The notes under the pieces: model-generated | The model's input: only the letters and a program-made list of their open reading frames with translations | What the model was told of the DNA's origin: nothing | Database searches by the model: none | In this document: positions 53,885-62,789 of the stretch, in pieces | How the letters are laid out: each line of letters starts with the position of its first letter | Position numbering within the stretch: the stretch's first letter is position 1 | Translations under genes and position numbers: made by a program | From: Melioribacter roseus P3M-2 | Lineage (GTDB): Bacteria > Bacteroidota > Ignavibacteria > Ignavibacteriales > Melioribacteraceae | Length of the DNA: 64,000 nt | Direction: 5' to 3' | Assembly (NCBI RefSeq): GCF_000279145.1 | Contig: NC_018178.1 | Span: forward strand, 558,001-622,000

Positions 53885-55288
53885 TTATCTGCTCAACTCC
53901 TTCTCAATCCATTCACTTAACTGGTCATATAATTTTACATTCCATTCCCTCTCAACATCAATGTCTCTTGAAGGTGCATTATTCCCTCCTGGATATTGAA
54001 CTGTTACCGGCTCTTTCGATACTGTCTGATATTTTCCAAATCCTGTTTTAACATCAACTACACGACCCTGAATCTCTATTCCATAAGTGACCATAACGTT
54101 AGCGAGAACGCGTCTTGTTTTCGTTAAACGCTGCTTTGTTTTACTATCATATTCATCATATTCTTCATCTCGGTAGATAGGATTTCTCAATACTTGTGTT
54201 TTTTTCAAAAATTTTCCATAAACAAGCTTATCTACTCCAAGAAGTTTACCGGCTTCTTTTTCCGATAAAGATGATTCTAATTGTAATAGTGAAAGGAAGT
54301 AATCGCGGTCATAAACATTGAAATTCGATTGTGCTAATCTTGTGCTTATAAAGACGGATGCCAGCCAGCCATCGGCTTTATCATTAATTGCCTTTGTATC
54401 AAATTCCATTACTGCAACATTAGGCGCGTCTTTTTTATATGCAGTTAATCCTCCACTAGCTGCTTTTGATTCAGATTCAGCTTCAACCAGCGTTTGCAAT
54501 TTTTTTCTTGCTTCAGAAAAAGCTTCGGGTTTTATCCGTTTGAAAATGCTTGTTTTTTGATTGTTATCTTCAGCCATGTTTAAGGCATTGAGGGCATCTC
54601 CAAATCGCCTCTGGGTTTCATAGAGATTTGCTAGATTCCCATAAAGTAGGGCTCTTTCAAACCCAGGTTCGTAAGATTCAATAGAAATCTTTATTTTATT
54701 TTCCGCTTCATTGAACTTGTCGTTTTTCAAGAGTGAAATAATTTCATCTTTATTCTTATCATCGGACGGAAAGGTGTAGCGTATATAATCGCTTATTTCC
54801 TTTTTATAGCCTCCGAGTATTTTTACAATTTGATCCACATAAGAAGCTTCTCCATATCCCTTTAAAAATCGAGCAAATGCTATACGTCCATCTTTTTCAA
54901 TTATTTTGAATGCAACCTGTCCTCCAATATCCTCAGCAACAAGGAAAAGATCTACATTAGTTTTGTAGCCGAAATTGCTAATACTTTCATTTGTCGCCTT
55001 GAGTTTTCTTTCGTGTATAATACTTGTTAATTGCTGGATATCAATAACATTCACATTCAGTTCTTTTTGAAGTCCTTCCATAAGTTTCGCTTGCAATGTT
55101 TGATTATCATCAGTTTTTGTTGGAAGCACGGCAATTGTTTTGATCCCTTCGAGCTTAACCTGTGGAGCAATGTCGTACGAAAACACTTTAGCTCCCATAT
55201 CTAAGGTTGATAGGGAGGGGGCACACCCGTAAAAAAATAAAACTATCAAACCTACTGCTAAAATTTTTAAAATATATTTTTTCTCCAT
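53885..55288 (-). CDS. CsgG-like lipoprotein
   Basis: 467 residues with lipobox FFYGC (C22). An N-terminal domain (about 40-170) with KTIAVLPTKTDDN resembles the CsgG/HfaB-type secretion pore fold, a TPR-like middle (about 200-255; YGNLANLYETQRRFGDAL), and a second CsgG-like domain (about 285-430; NVAVMEFDTKAINDKADGWLASVFISTRLA, LLGVDKLVYGKFLK). CsgG-type lipoproteins form outer membrane pores or sense envelope state; the double arrangement is seen in some Bacteroidota relatives. No curli genes are nearby, so the role is open. Confidence 0.7.
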   Translation of the reverse strand: MEKKYILKILAVGLIVLFFYGCAPSLSTLDMGAKVFSYDIAPQVKLEGIKTIAVLPTKTDDNQTLQAKLMEGLQKELNVNVIDIQQLTSIIHERKLKATNESISNFGYKTNVDLFLVAEDIGGQVAFKIIEKDGRIAFARFLKGYGEASYVDQIVKILGGYKKEISDYIRYTFPSDDKNKDEIISLLKNDKFNEAENKIKISIESYEPGFERALLYGNLANLYETQRRFGDALNALNMAEDNNQKTSIFKRIKPEAFSEARKKLQTLVEAESESKAASGGLTAYKKDAPNVAVMEFDTKAINDKADGWLASVFISTRLAQSNFNVYDRDYFLSLLQLESSLSEKEAGKLLGVDKLVYGKFLKKTQVLRNPIYRDEEYDEYDSKTKQRLTKTRRVLANVMVTYGIEIQGRVVDVKTGFGKYQTVSKEPVTVQYPGGNNAPSRDIDVEREWNVKLYDQLSEWIEKELSR

Positions 55289-55656
55289 TTTCTCACCTAA
55301 TTTTGTTTTGAAAGGATTATTAAAATCGTTTATATATTTACCCGAACAGGTAATTTTACAGAAAATGTTTTGAAAATTTTTTAAAAAATTTTCAGAAGTG
55401 ATATAAATCCCGCTTTTTGAAATGGTGAGTAAAGTGGCAAGTCACTATGCTGCGAGGTATTCTATTTCAGCAGTCTGAATTCCATTATTGTACTTATTCT
55501 TTGCAGAATGATCGACAATTTTATTTCTGAATAATTTTAATGCGGATTGCTATGTCATTAATAATTGCTTTCCCTCAAACTCGCTCGTTTTCTTGAAACT
55601 TTTTACTACTTAAGCGGGGAAAACGACGGCCAATAAAGTTTACAGCGTAGATATTC
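55289..55656. other. Intergenic space without recognised features
   Basis: About 370 bases, AT-rich, with no open frame, hairpin repeat copy or clear terminator that I can support. It separates the CsgG-like lipoprotein gene from the 3' extension of the anti-sigma-like gene. Confidence 0.5.
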
Positions 55657-55796
55657 CTACTCAGGTAGTTTAAACTTCTCGTTCCAATATTTATTCTTTG
55701 CCGGGTAGTTAACAAACTTATCCCCATCCCAATATTGCAACGAATCTTTATATGCGGCTAAATAATCGTTTATTATATCCGGCGAAGTAATTTTTA
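55657..55796 (-). pseudogene. Frame-shifted 3' end of the zinc-finger membrane protein gene
   Basis: Just after the stop at 55794 the next frame reads KITSPDIINDYLAAY, DSLQYWDGDKFVNYP and ends KLPE-stop (stop 55657-55659), about 43 protein-like codons. The two frames join if the run of seven A (T7 at 55797-55803 on the plus strand) had eight. It is the same pattern as in the glycosyltransferase at 14830. Confidence 0.6.
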
Positions 55797-57128
55797 TTTT
55801 TTTATTTTTTCATATTCGTAAAGATATGTCGGGGTTGCTGTTATATACTGTATATTAAAATTCTTATCCAAGACGAATTGTAAGGCAACTTCGATTTTTT
55901 GATCAAAATATTCCAATGATTTCACTACTATTCCACTGTCATTAAATTTAGATATGTCGCTTACTCCAATACTTTTAGTTCTTGATAGAGCAGAAGCTAA
56001 TGCTGTTACCGGGAATAAAATATAATAAGAAGCATTGCCTTTTACTTTATGACCAATAGAATAAAAATCGGGCATAACTCCCATTAATGTATCACGATCA
56101 ATTACCATTAAAAACGGCTTGTAGTAACTGCTAACTCCTCCGAAAAATATTTCTTCATCTCCATCCAGGTCGATATCAATATTAGCCGCCGCCGTAATAT
56201 GCCCTGAATGATATAGAGACGATTTTATATTACCGGTTGCTGGATTCAGAGTCGACACAACGCATCCTCCAAAATCATAATCGTGCGCTATTATAAATAA
56301 TAAATTTTTCTTACCTCTTTTTGCCACAAGAAATTGGTTTATAACCCATTTTGTCCTTTTCCATTTGGGAGCATAATTAAATCTTTCGCTTTCCGGAGCA
56401 GCTTTCCATCTTAGGCTGCCGTCGTAATTAAAACAGTAAAGCGTATCGGGATGGTAATTTCCGACATCGTATTCGCCACCTGTTAGAAGCACCTCATTCA
56501 AATTATCGCCGTCTATATCTTCCAGCATTAATCGACGTCCGCGGTAATTCGTACTCATTAAAGAATCGATATTTCCGCTCAAAGCTCCGGATACGTTCTT
56601 CTTCCAGAGCAAATCGCCGTTTATATTATAAGCTTCGAGCATAAAATCGTTTAGTTTTAACGCAACGGGATTATATTCCGTGTAATCCGTCGGTTTAACC
56701 TTGAAAAGCAGTAAGAGCAGAATAAACGAGAAAACAAAACTGTATGAAACGGCTTTGATCGGATTTCTTTTAATCCAATGTCTTACATTTTTAATTATTC
56801 CACGGGGATTTCTTTCAACAATTTCGAACTCCGCGTCGTGTATTTGAATCGAGTCATTTTTCTCCGGAAGACGTTTTCTGTCAAAACCGGAAAAGCCCTC
56901 TTCTAATTTATCCGCCAACAGACGATCCAATTCGTCGGGCTCTTTTTTAACAGCCTCTTTGAACCCTCTGAACAGATTGAAATAAGTATCGTATATATCC
57001 CTGCAATAAGCGCATTCATCCAAATGCAGCTTTATATTTTCGCTCTCTTCCCGTGTAAATTGCTCCGGCGAGCCCGCGTATAACTCCAGTATTTTTTCGT
57101 CAATGTGCACCTTAATTCCTTTTTGCAA
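55794..57128 (-). CDS. Zinc-finger anti-sigma-like membrane protein with VCBS/FG-GAP-type periplasmic domain
   Basis: 444 residues in the visible frame, probably about 488 if the homopolymer frameshift is corrected. Residues 31-45 hold the anti-sigma zinc-finger pattern H35-xxx-C39-xx-C42 (HLDECAYC). A linker leads to one membrane segment (about 126-142). The large periplasmic part has FG-GAP/VCBS-like pieces (MLEDIDGDNLNEVLLTGG, ANIDIDLDGDEEIFFGG). The layout (cytoplasmic zinc finger, membrane span, sensor) fits an anti-sigma or sigma-like regulator. It follows 35 bases behind an unrecognised gene, its candidate partner. Confidence 0.75.
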   Translation of the reverse strand: MQKGIKVHIDEKILELYAGSPEQFTREESENIKLHLDECAYCRDIYDTYFNLFRGFKEAVKKEPDELDRLLADKLEEGFSGFDRKRLPEKNDSIQIHDAEFEIVERNPRGIIKNVRHWIKRNPIKAVSYSFVFSFILLLLLFKVKPTDYTEYNPVALKLNDFMLEAYNINGDLLWKKNVSGALSGNIDSLMSTNYRGRRLMLEDIDGDNLNEVLLTGGEYDVGNYHPDTLYCFNYDGSLRWKAAPESERFNYAPKWKRTKWVINQFLVAKRGKKNLLFIIAHDYDFGGCVVSTLNPATGNIKSSLYHSGHITAAANIDIDLDGDEEIFFGGVSSYYKPFLMVIDRDTLMGVMPDFYSIGHKVKGNASYYILFPVTALASALSRTKSIGVSDISKFNDSGIVVKSLEYFDQKIEVALQFVLDKNFNIQYITATPTYLYEYEKIKK

Positions 57129-57162
57129 TTAATAATTTAGATGAAACATTATCGCTGCGTAA

Positions 57163-58269
57163 TTATTCGTCTGAAAAAAGATAATACCTGCATTTTTCTT
57201 TCAGCAATTTTATCATATATTCGATTTTAGATTTGTATCTAAGATTATATTCCGACTTGTCAATATCGATATATTTTCTCAAATAATCGTAATACGACAA
57301 GTTATTGCCTCCGTGAGCTATAAAATCGTGCAAGATATCGTTAACCGCTTCGTATAGTCCTCTGGACTGTTTTTCCGTTAATTTACTCTTTGCGTAGTAA
57401 TCAATCAATATTTTGCTTTTAATTTCGTTCAAAATAAGATTTTTCAATTGAATAATTTCGTAGTCGTTCAATACTCCGTTAATATCGAATATATCGTCTT
57501 CCAGGCGGACGGTTTCAAGCCCCATTTCATAATATTCTTTAAACAACAAGACAGCGTCGTTTAATAGTATTTCTTTTCTGCAGTCGAGCTGCATAACGGT
57601 TTGATATAAAATATTCAGCAAATCTCTTGTCGTATGATTTTTACCGATTTGAGACAAGAAAACCGCTTTAAGACTATCAAACCCTGCATAAGGTAATTTA
57701 TCGTAATCATCAGAACCTATGACATAAATTTCCGCGCCTCTAATTGATTTTCTTAACGCTAAATTCTCGGTAGGCAAAGTATCTTTTATATTTCTTTTTA
57801 TCTTAAATCCGGTAGGGTCCAGTTCGGCATATACTCTGGCTATATAAGCGTCTGAAACTTTTCTTAAAAAACTCTGATATGCAAAAAATAATTTCTCGCC
57901 TTCTATTTCATATATACTGTCATTCAGAATGTTAATAAAAGAATTTATATTAACAAGATAACCCGATTCGTCCTGTATAAACAAATCTCCCATTATGTCT
58001 ATAGCTACATCCGTTATATCGAGACCGTTACGAGCGGAGAGGTAAACAAAATTCGATTTAGTATTTATCAAATAGGAAACGATTATCGATTTTGTAATGG
58101 CGACGAACTCGCCCAGTTCACGCCTGTTGAGTCTCTTTTCCGAAATACCTATAAAATATGCCCGCAGGTTATCTAATTTATCTTCCGGCAGCAATTTCCG
58201 CCCCGCTCCTCTTAAACGCCCTAAGGAAATAGTCGGCGGAAATATAGCCACTCGATTATTAATTAACAA
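57163..58269 (-). CDS. Unrecognised protein, possible divergent sigma-like factor
   Basis: 368 residues, cytoplasmic, helical. No family is recognised. Residues about 65-95, with ITDVAIDIMGDLF, have the spacing of the ECF sigma region 2.2 block (AEDxxQEVF-like), and the C-terminal stretch LSYYDYLRKYI-DIDKSEYNLRYKSKIEYMIKLLKEK has the rhythm of a region 4 helix-turn-helix. These are loose resemblances only. The downstream zinc-finger membrane protein supports a regulator pair. The middle (about 150-260) is unlike sigma factors. Confidence 0.4.
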   Translation of the reverse strand: MLINNRVAIFPPTISLGRLRGAGRKLLPEDKLDNLRAYFIGISEKRLNRRELGEFVAITKSIIVSYLINTKSNFVYLSARNGLDITDVAIDIMGDLFIQDESGYLVNINSFINILNDSIYEIEGEKLFFAYQSFLRKVSDAYIARVYAELDPTGFKIKRNIKDTLPTENLALRKSIRGAEIYVIGSDDYDKLPYAGFDSLKAVFLSQIGKNHTTRDLLNILYQTVMQLDCRKEILLNDAVLLFKEYYEMGLETVRLEDDIFDINGVLNDYEIIQLKNLILNEIKSKILIDYYAKSKLTEKQSRGLYEAVNDILHDFIAHGGNNLSYYDYLRKYIDIDKSEYNLRYKSKIEYMIKLLKEKCRYYLFSDE

Positions 58270-58315
58270 ACGAAATATCGAAACGCGATACTAATTATTG
58301 TCCGGATCACACCCC

Positions 58316-60259
58316 TTATCCCGCTTTCTGGTATTTCTCCGGTTTCAGGATAACGCCCATATTTAGCAGAATAAAGATTGCCGTTTCGGTTTTAGCCAGA
58401 GCCATTATATACTCGTCGCTGTCGCTATTGCCGAAGTCGGGCGCGTTTTCGATTTCGGAAGCTTTGACGTCGTAGACCGCTTCGACTTCGTCGACAATCA
58501 AACCGACTCTTATCAACAGACCGTCCACTTCGTCTTCTACAATCACGATTCTTGTCTTGTCGTCGTATTCTTTTTCCGGCATATTTAGTTTTAATCTCAA
58601 ATCGATAACAGGGACAATATTTCCTCTCAAATTAATTACGCCTTTGACATAGGGGGAAGTATTCGGAACGGGAGTAATCGGGATAAGACGAATAATTTCA
58701 ATTATTTTCAATATTTCAATACCGTAATGCTCTTTGCCTAGCGAGAAACGGAGATATTTACCTTCCATATTCAAGACCGCTTTGGTTTTACTATCTCTTC
58801 CATCGGAATCGCTCTTTTCGAGCAGGGCTTTTGCTTTAGAGGCAAGGTCGATTTCGCTTACATAACTTTTTGCCGCCGATTTGTCGCTTTCGCTGCAAAC
58901 CTGGTCGGCAAAACGCTTGTCCACGAATTTATTCAAATCGATAATCGAGCCGATGCCCATTTTGTCGTGCATATAACGCTGAATAAAATCGAGGTCCTGA
59001 ACAACCGGATATAAATTGTTGGTTTTAATTCCTTTCGGTTCGGTCAGAACGTTTTTGAGAATCGGCACTTTCAAACCGAGTTCTTTTTTCGGATCGAGAA
59101 AATCGACGGCGATTTCCGCTGCCATCGAAGGCTTTTGTTCGATAAACTTGCCGCTATAAACGAGCATTTCAGTAAATTCTTTGACGGCGTCGGGATAATT
59201 ATTTATCAATTCTTCCTGAAATGCAACAACGCAGCACGGATGATTTTCCCACAGCTCGCTCGACAGGAATTGAAGCTTGGCGATTCCCGATGCGATAGCT
59301 TTTGTGCCGAGCGGCTCGGCTACCAGATATCCGCTTGCGTCCGGATTGCCCGCAAGGAATTCCGGCATTTTAATCGGCGCCACCACTTCGAATTCGACGT
59401 CGACCCCTTTTTGACCCGTTACCCCCGGATTCAATCCGATATTTCTGAAAAAGATATGACCCAGCATATTATGAATCGACATCGTATGAGGAATGTAGAA
59501 AGATTTACCGCGGAAGAAATCGGCGCCGTGACTGTCGTCTCCGCCGGTTTTATTCCTTACGCAACAGCTGCCGTTTTTATGCGCGAATAATACGAGCCGC
59601 AGCGGAACTCCGTAATTGTATAAATCCATAGCAAGAGGAGCCAGTATAAACGCGACGTCGGCGGAGCCGTCTTCGAGCGCTTTTGCTACCGTATTCCACG
59701 AAGGCATACACTCGGTTTCCAATTCGAAATGTTTGGGATTCAGCTCGCCTTTTTTGATCAAATGTTTCATTACGCCGAGCGTAAGGTGGTCGGTAATTTG
59801 AATATGAATAGCCTTAATACGTACTTTACCGCCGCTCGTCAGTCTGGGCTCTTTCTTTTTATTGCCGTTGTCTTCTGTTTTAATTCCGAAGGCTTCGTTT
59901 ATTTTTTCCTGTAATTCGTCTTTGTTGAAAGGCTTGGAAATAAAACTGCTTACGCCGGCTTCGTTGGCTTTTTCGACTTCCTTTTTTTCGCCTCTGCCAG
60001 TAGCCATCAAAAACGGAATGGCAGCCGTCGGCTGATTTCCTCTTACCCACTTCAAAAGCTCGAATCCGTCCATCTCGGGCATATTCCAATCGCTTATTAT
60101 CAGGTCGATTTCAGGATTATCTTTCAGATATTCTACGGCGTCGACTCCGTTTTCCGCTTCGACTATATTTGTATATCCGAGTGAATTTAAAGTTTTGATT
60201 TCCATCTGCCGCATTACGCCGGCGTCTTCTACGAGGAGAATTCTGATATCTTTATCCAT
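58316..60259 (-). CDS. Receiver / substrate-binding / CheW fusion protein
   Basis: 647 residues with no signal peptide. Order: a CheY-like receiver (5-125) with phosphoacceptor D57 in IISDWNMP and lysine in FISKPF, a cytosolic NMT1/nitrate-sulfonate-type substrate-binding domain (about 148-425; TLGVMKHLIKKG, DVAFILAPLAMDLYNYG, GYLVAEPLGTKA), a linker, and a CheW domain (about 500-640; FSLGKEHYGIEILKI, VKGVINLRGNIVPVIDLR). It would link a phosphorelay and direct ligand binding in the cytoplasm to a chemotaxis-type kinase array. The combination is unusual. The start ATG has a site in the AAAG-rich leader, not strong. Confidence 0.85.
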   Translation of the reverse strand: MDKDIRILLVEDAGVMRQMEIKTLNSLGYTNIVEAENGVDAVEYLKDNPEIDLIISDWNMPEMDGFELLKWVRGNQPTAAIPFLMATGRGEKKEVEKANEAGVSSFISKPFNKDELQEKINEAFGIKTEDNGNKKKEPRLTSGGKVRIKAIHIQITDHLTLGVMKHLIKKGELNPKHFELETECMPSWNTVAKALEDGSADVAFILAPLAMDLYNYGVPLRLVLFAHKNGSCCVRNKTGGDDSHGADFFRGKSFYIPHTMSIHNMLGHIFFRNIGLNPGVTGQKGVDVEFEVVAPIKMPEFLAGNPDASGYLVAEPLGTKAIASGIAKLQFLSSELWENHPCCVVAFQEELINNYPDAVKEFTEMLVYSGKFIEQKPSMAAEIAVDFLDPKKELGLKVPILKNVLTEPKGIKTNNLYPVVQDLDFIQRYMHDKMGIGSIIDLNKFVDKRFADQVCSESDKSAAKSYVSEIDLASKAKALLEKSDSDGRDSKTKAVLNMEGKYLRFSLGKEHYGIEILKIIEIIRLIPITPVPNTSPYVKGVINLRGNIVPVIDLRLKLNMPEKEYDDKTRIVIVEDEVDGLLIRVGLIVDEVEAVYDVKASEIENAPDFGNSDSDEYIMALAKTETAIFILLNMGVILKPEKYQKAG

Positions 60260-60486
60260 ATAAACTACCCTAGTTGAGAATTATCCGCATTTACCGATTA
60301 AATATTTTTATTGTTATACGGTTTTATTATCGGATTTCGTCATGTTTTTTTTAATCTGCGCAAAAATGTTTTAGTTAAAATTTAAATGGAGATTTTTCGG
60401 GAACCTTATCAACCCGTCGATTTTAGAAAACTCCGACATTTCAAATTTCTTTTCGATACGATCAACCATAAAGAGAGGAGTAGCTT

Positions 60487-62775
60487 ATGTTGGGACAGCA
60501 TAATATCAACAAAATAGCTTTTGTAGGTAATTATCTTCCCCGTCAATGCGGAATAGCAACCTTCACTTACGATTTGTACAATTCGGTTTCCGAGCAGCAT
60601 CCTCACGCGGAAACTTTCGTAGCGGCGATTACCGACCGAGGCCAAAAGCTCGACTATCCCCCGGAAGTCCGCTTTGAAATAATCAAACAGGATATCGATA
60701 CGTATCAAAAAGCTGCCGATTTTTTAAATTATAACAATGTGGACGTAGTTTCGGTGCAGCATGAATTCGGTATTTTCGGAGGCAATGCCGGCAGTCATGT
60801 CCTTGCTTTAATCCGGAGTCTGAAAATGCCGGTGGTTACGACTCTTCACACAATACTTCCGGAACCGAATCCCGACCAGCGACGGGTTATGGACGAATTG
60901 ATCGCTTATTCTTCGCGCCTTGTAACGATGACAGAAAAAGGAAAAAAGTTTTTGATGGAAATCTACAAAGCGCCGGAAGATAAAATCGATTTGATACCTC
61001 ACGGAATACCCGATATGCCGTTTGTCGATCCGAATTTTTATAAAGACCGTTTCGGCGTCGAAGGCAAATACGTATTGCTGACGTTCGGTCTCCTTTCCCC
61101 GGGTAAAGGCATCCAATACGTATTAAAGGCATTGCCAAAAGTAATTTCGAAATTTCCGAATCTTGTTTATATAGTTCTCGGCGCTACTCATCCGAACATA
61201 ATTAAAGAACAGGGCGAATCGTACAGAATGAGTCTCGAACGTCTGGCTCACGACCTCGGAATTAAAAACAATGTAATTTTCTATAACCGTTTCGTCGACG
61301 CCGAGGAACTTAAAGAATTTATAGGCGCCGCCGACATTTACATTACGCCGTATTTGAACAAAGCGCAAATTACGTCAGGAACGCTTTCCTATTCGTTCGG
61401 ATGCGGCAAAGCGGTGATTTCAACGCCTTACTGGCACGCCGAAGAATTACTGGCGGACGGACGCGGGATCTTGGTGCCTTTTGCGGATAACGAAGCGATT
61501 GCCGATGAAATTATTAAATTGCTCGAAGACGAACCGCTTCGCCATTCGATACGCAAACGCGCTTATATGCTCGGTCGCGAAATGGTATGGAGCAATATTG
61601 CTCATCATTACCTGAATTCGTTCCAGAAGGCAAGAAGACAACGGGCTATTAAATCAAACGGATATTTTTCCGTCAAAACATTGAGCGAAAAGAGGATGGA
61701 GCTGCCGGCGTTTAATTTAAATCACTTGAAGAATTTGACCGACAGTACGGGAATTTTCCAGCATGCCAGTTATACATTTCCCCGCTTCGAAGACGGATAC
61801 TGCCTCGACGATAATGCGCGGGCTTTTCTTTTAACCGTATTGTTAGACGAACTCGGCATTGCGGACGACCAGATTTACACGCTCGCTTCCAGCTACGCAT
61901 CGTTTATCAATTACGCATACAATCCCGAAAAAAGACGTTTCAGAAATTTCATGGATTTCAGCCGCAGGTGGCTCGAAAAAGTTGGCTCGGACGACGCTCA
62001 GGGCAGAACTATCTGGGCGCTCGGCGCATGCGTCGGCAGATCGACCAAAAACAATTTCAAGGTATGGGCGCACCAGTTGTTTAACGAATCGATAAATTCC
62101 ATACCCGAACTTACCTCGCCGCGCGCGTGGGCTTTTGCCCTCTTGGGTATTAACGACTATTTGAATAAAATGAGCGGCGACCGACTCGTATTGAGCATTC
62201 GCGAAACGTTGACCGATAAGCTCGTCTCGCTTTATAAAAATTTTGCCGACGATCAATGGAAATGGTTCGAAAACATACTTGCATACGACAATGCGCGTCT
62301 TTCGCAGGCTCTGATTTTAAGCGGTCATGCTATGAACAATGCGGATGCGATGAATATCGGTCTCGAATCTTTAAAATGGCTGATGGAAATTCAAACCAAA
62401 GAGAAAGGATATTTTAGACCGATCGGCTCCGAAGGCTGGTATCCAAAGGGCGGTAAGAAAGCCGGTTTCGACCAGCAGCCGGTTTCGGCTTACGATGCGG
62501 TTTCGGCTTGCGTCGACGCTTATCGCATTACGGGCGACGAATATTGGTACGATATGGCGAAGACGAGTTTCGAATGGTTCCTCGGCAGGAACGACCTGGG
62601 TCTGTCGCTCTACGATCCTAATTCCGGCGGCTGTTACGACGCCCTCCATGTCGACAGAATTAATCTCAATCAGGGCGCCGAGTCGACGCTTTCGTTCCTG
62701 TTGTCGCTTGCAGAAATTTACAGAATCGAAAATATGATTAAAACTTTCGAAAGCGTTAATTCTTTTCACAATTAA
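60487..62775 (+). CDS. GT4-family glycosyltransferase with C-terminal helical barrel-like domain
   Basis: 762 residues, cytoplasmic. The first 400 residues are a GT-B fold: acceptor-side start NYLPRQCGIATFTYDLY, TLHTILPEPNPDQRR, IPHGIPDMPF, LLTFGLLSPGKGIQYVLKAL, and the donor EX7E-like region YITPYLNKAQITSGTLSYSFG. Residues about 410-750 resemble an alpha/alpha barrel of six-hairpin glycosidases (CLDDNARAFLLTVLLDELG, WFENILAYDNARLSQALILSG). It is followed by GH130 after 14 bases; such GT4-GH130 pairs point to a manno-oligosaccharide or mannan-type glycan. RBS AGAGAGGAG precedes the ATG. Confidence 0.85.
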   Translation: MLGQHNINKIAFVGNYLPRQCGIATFTYDLYNSVSEQHPHAETFVAAITDRGQKLDYPPEVRFEIIKQDIDTYQKAADFLNYNNVDVVSVQHEFGIFGGNAGSHVLALIRSLKMPVVTTLHTILPEPNPDQRRVMDELIAYSSRLVTMTEKGKKFLMEIYKAPEDKIDLIPHGIPDMPFVDPNFYKDRFGVEGKYVLLTFGLLSPGKGIQYVLKALPKVISKFPNLVYIVLGATHPNIIKEQGESYRMSLERLAHDLGIKNNVIFYNRFVDAEELKEFIGAADIYITPYLNKAQITSGTLSYSFGCGKAVISTPYWHAEELLADGRGILVPFADNEAIADEIIKLLEDEPLRHSIRKRAYMLGREMVWSNIAHHYLNSFQKARRQRAIKSNGYFSVKTLSEKRMELPAFNLNHLKNLTDSTGIFQHASYTFPRFEDGYCLDDNARAFLLTVLLDELGIADDQIYTLASSYASFINYAYNPEKRRFRNFMDFSRRWLEKVGSDDAQGRTIWALGACVGRSTKNNFKVWAHQLFNESINSIPELTSPRAWAFALLGINDYLNKMSGDRLVLSIRETLTDKLVSLYKNFADDQWKWFENILAYDNARLSQALILSGHAMNNADAMNIGLESLKWLMEIQTKEKGYFRPIGSEGWYPKGGKKAGFDQQPVSAYDAVSACVDAYRITGDEYWYDMAKTSFEWFLGRNDLGLSLYDPNSGGCYDALHVDRINLNQGAESTLSFLLSLAEIYRIENMIKTFESVNSFHN

Positions 62776-62789
62776 AAAGGAGTTCTGTT

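Noticed and set aside
53885-55288. Curli secretion system
   Set aside because: Only a CsgG-like lipoprotein is seen; no csgA, csgB, csgE or csgF-like gene lies nearby.
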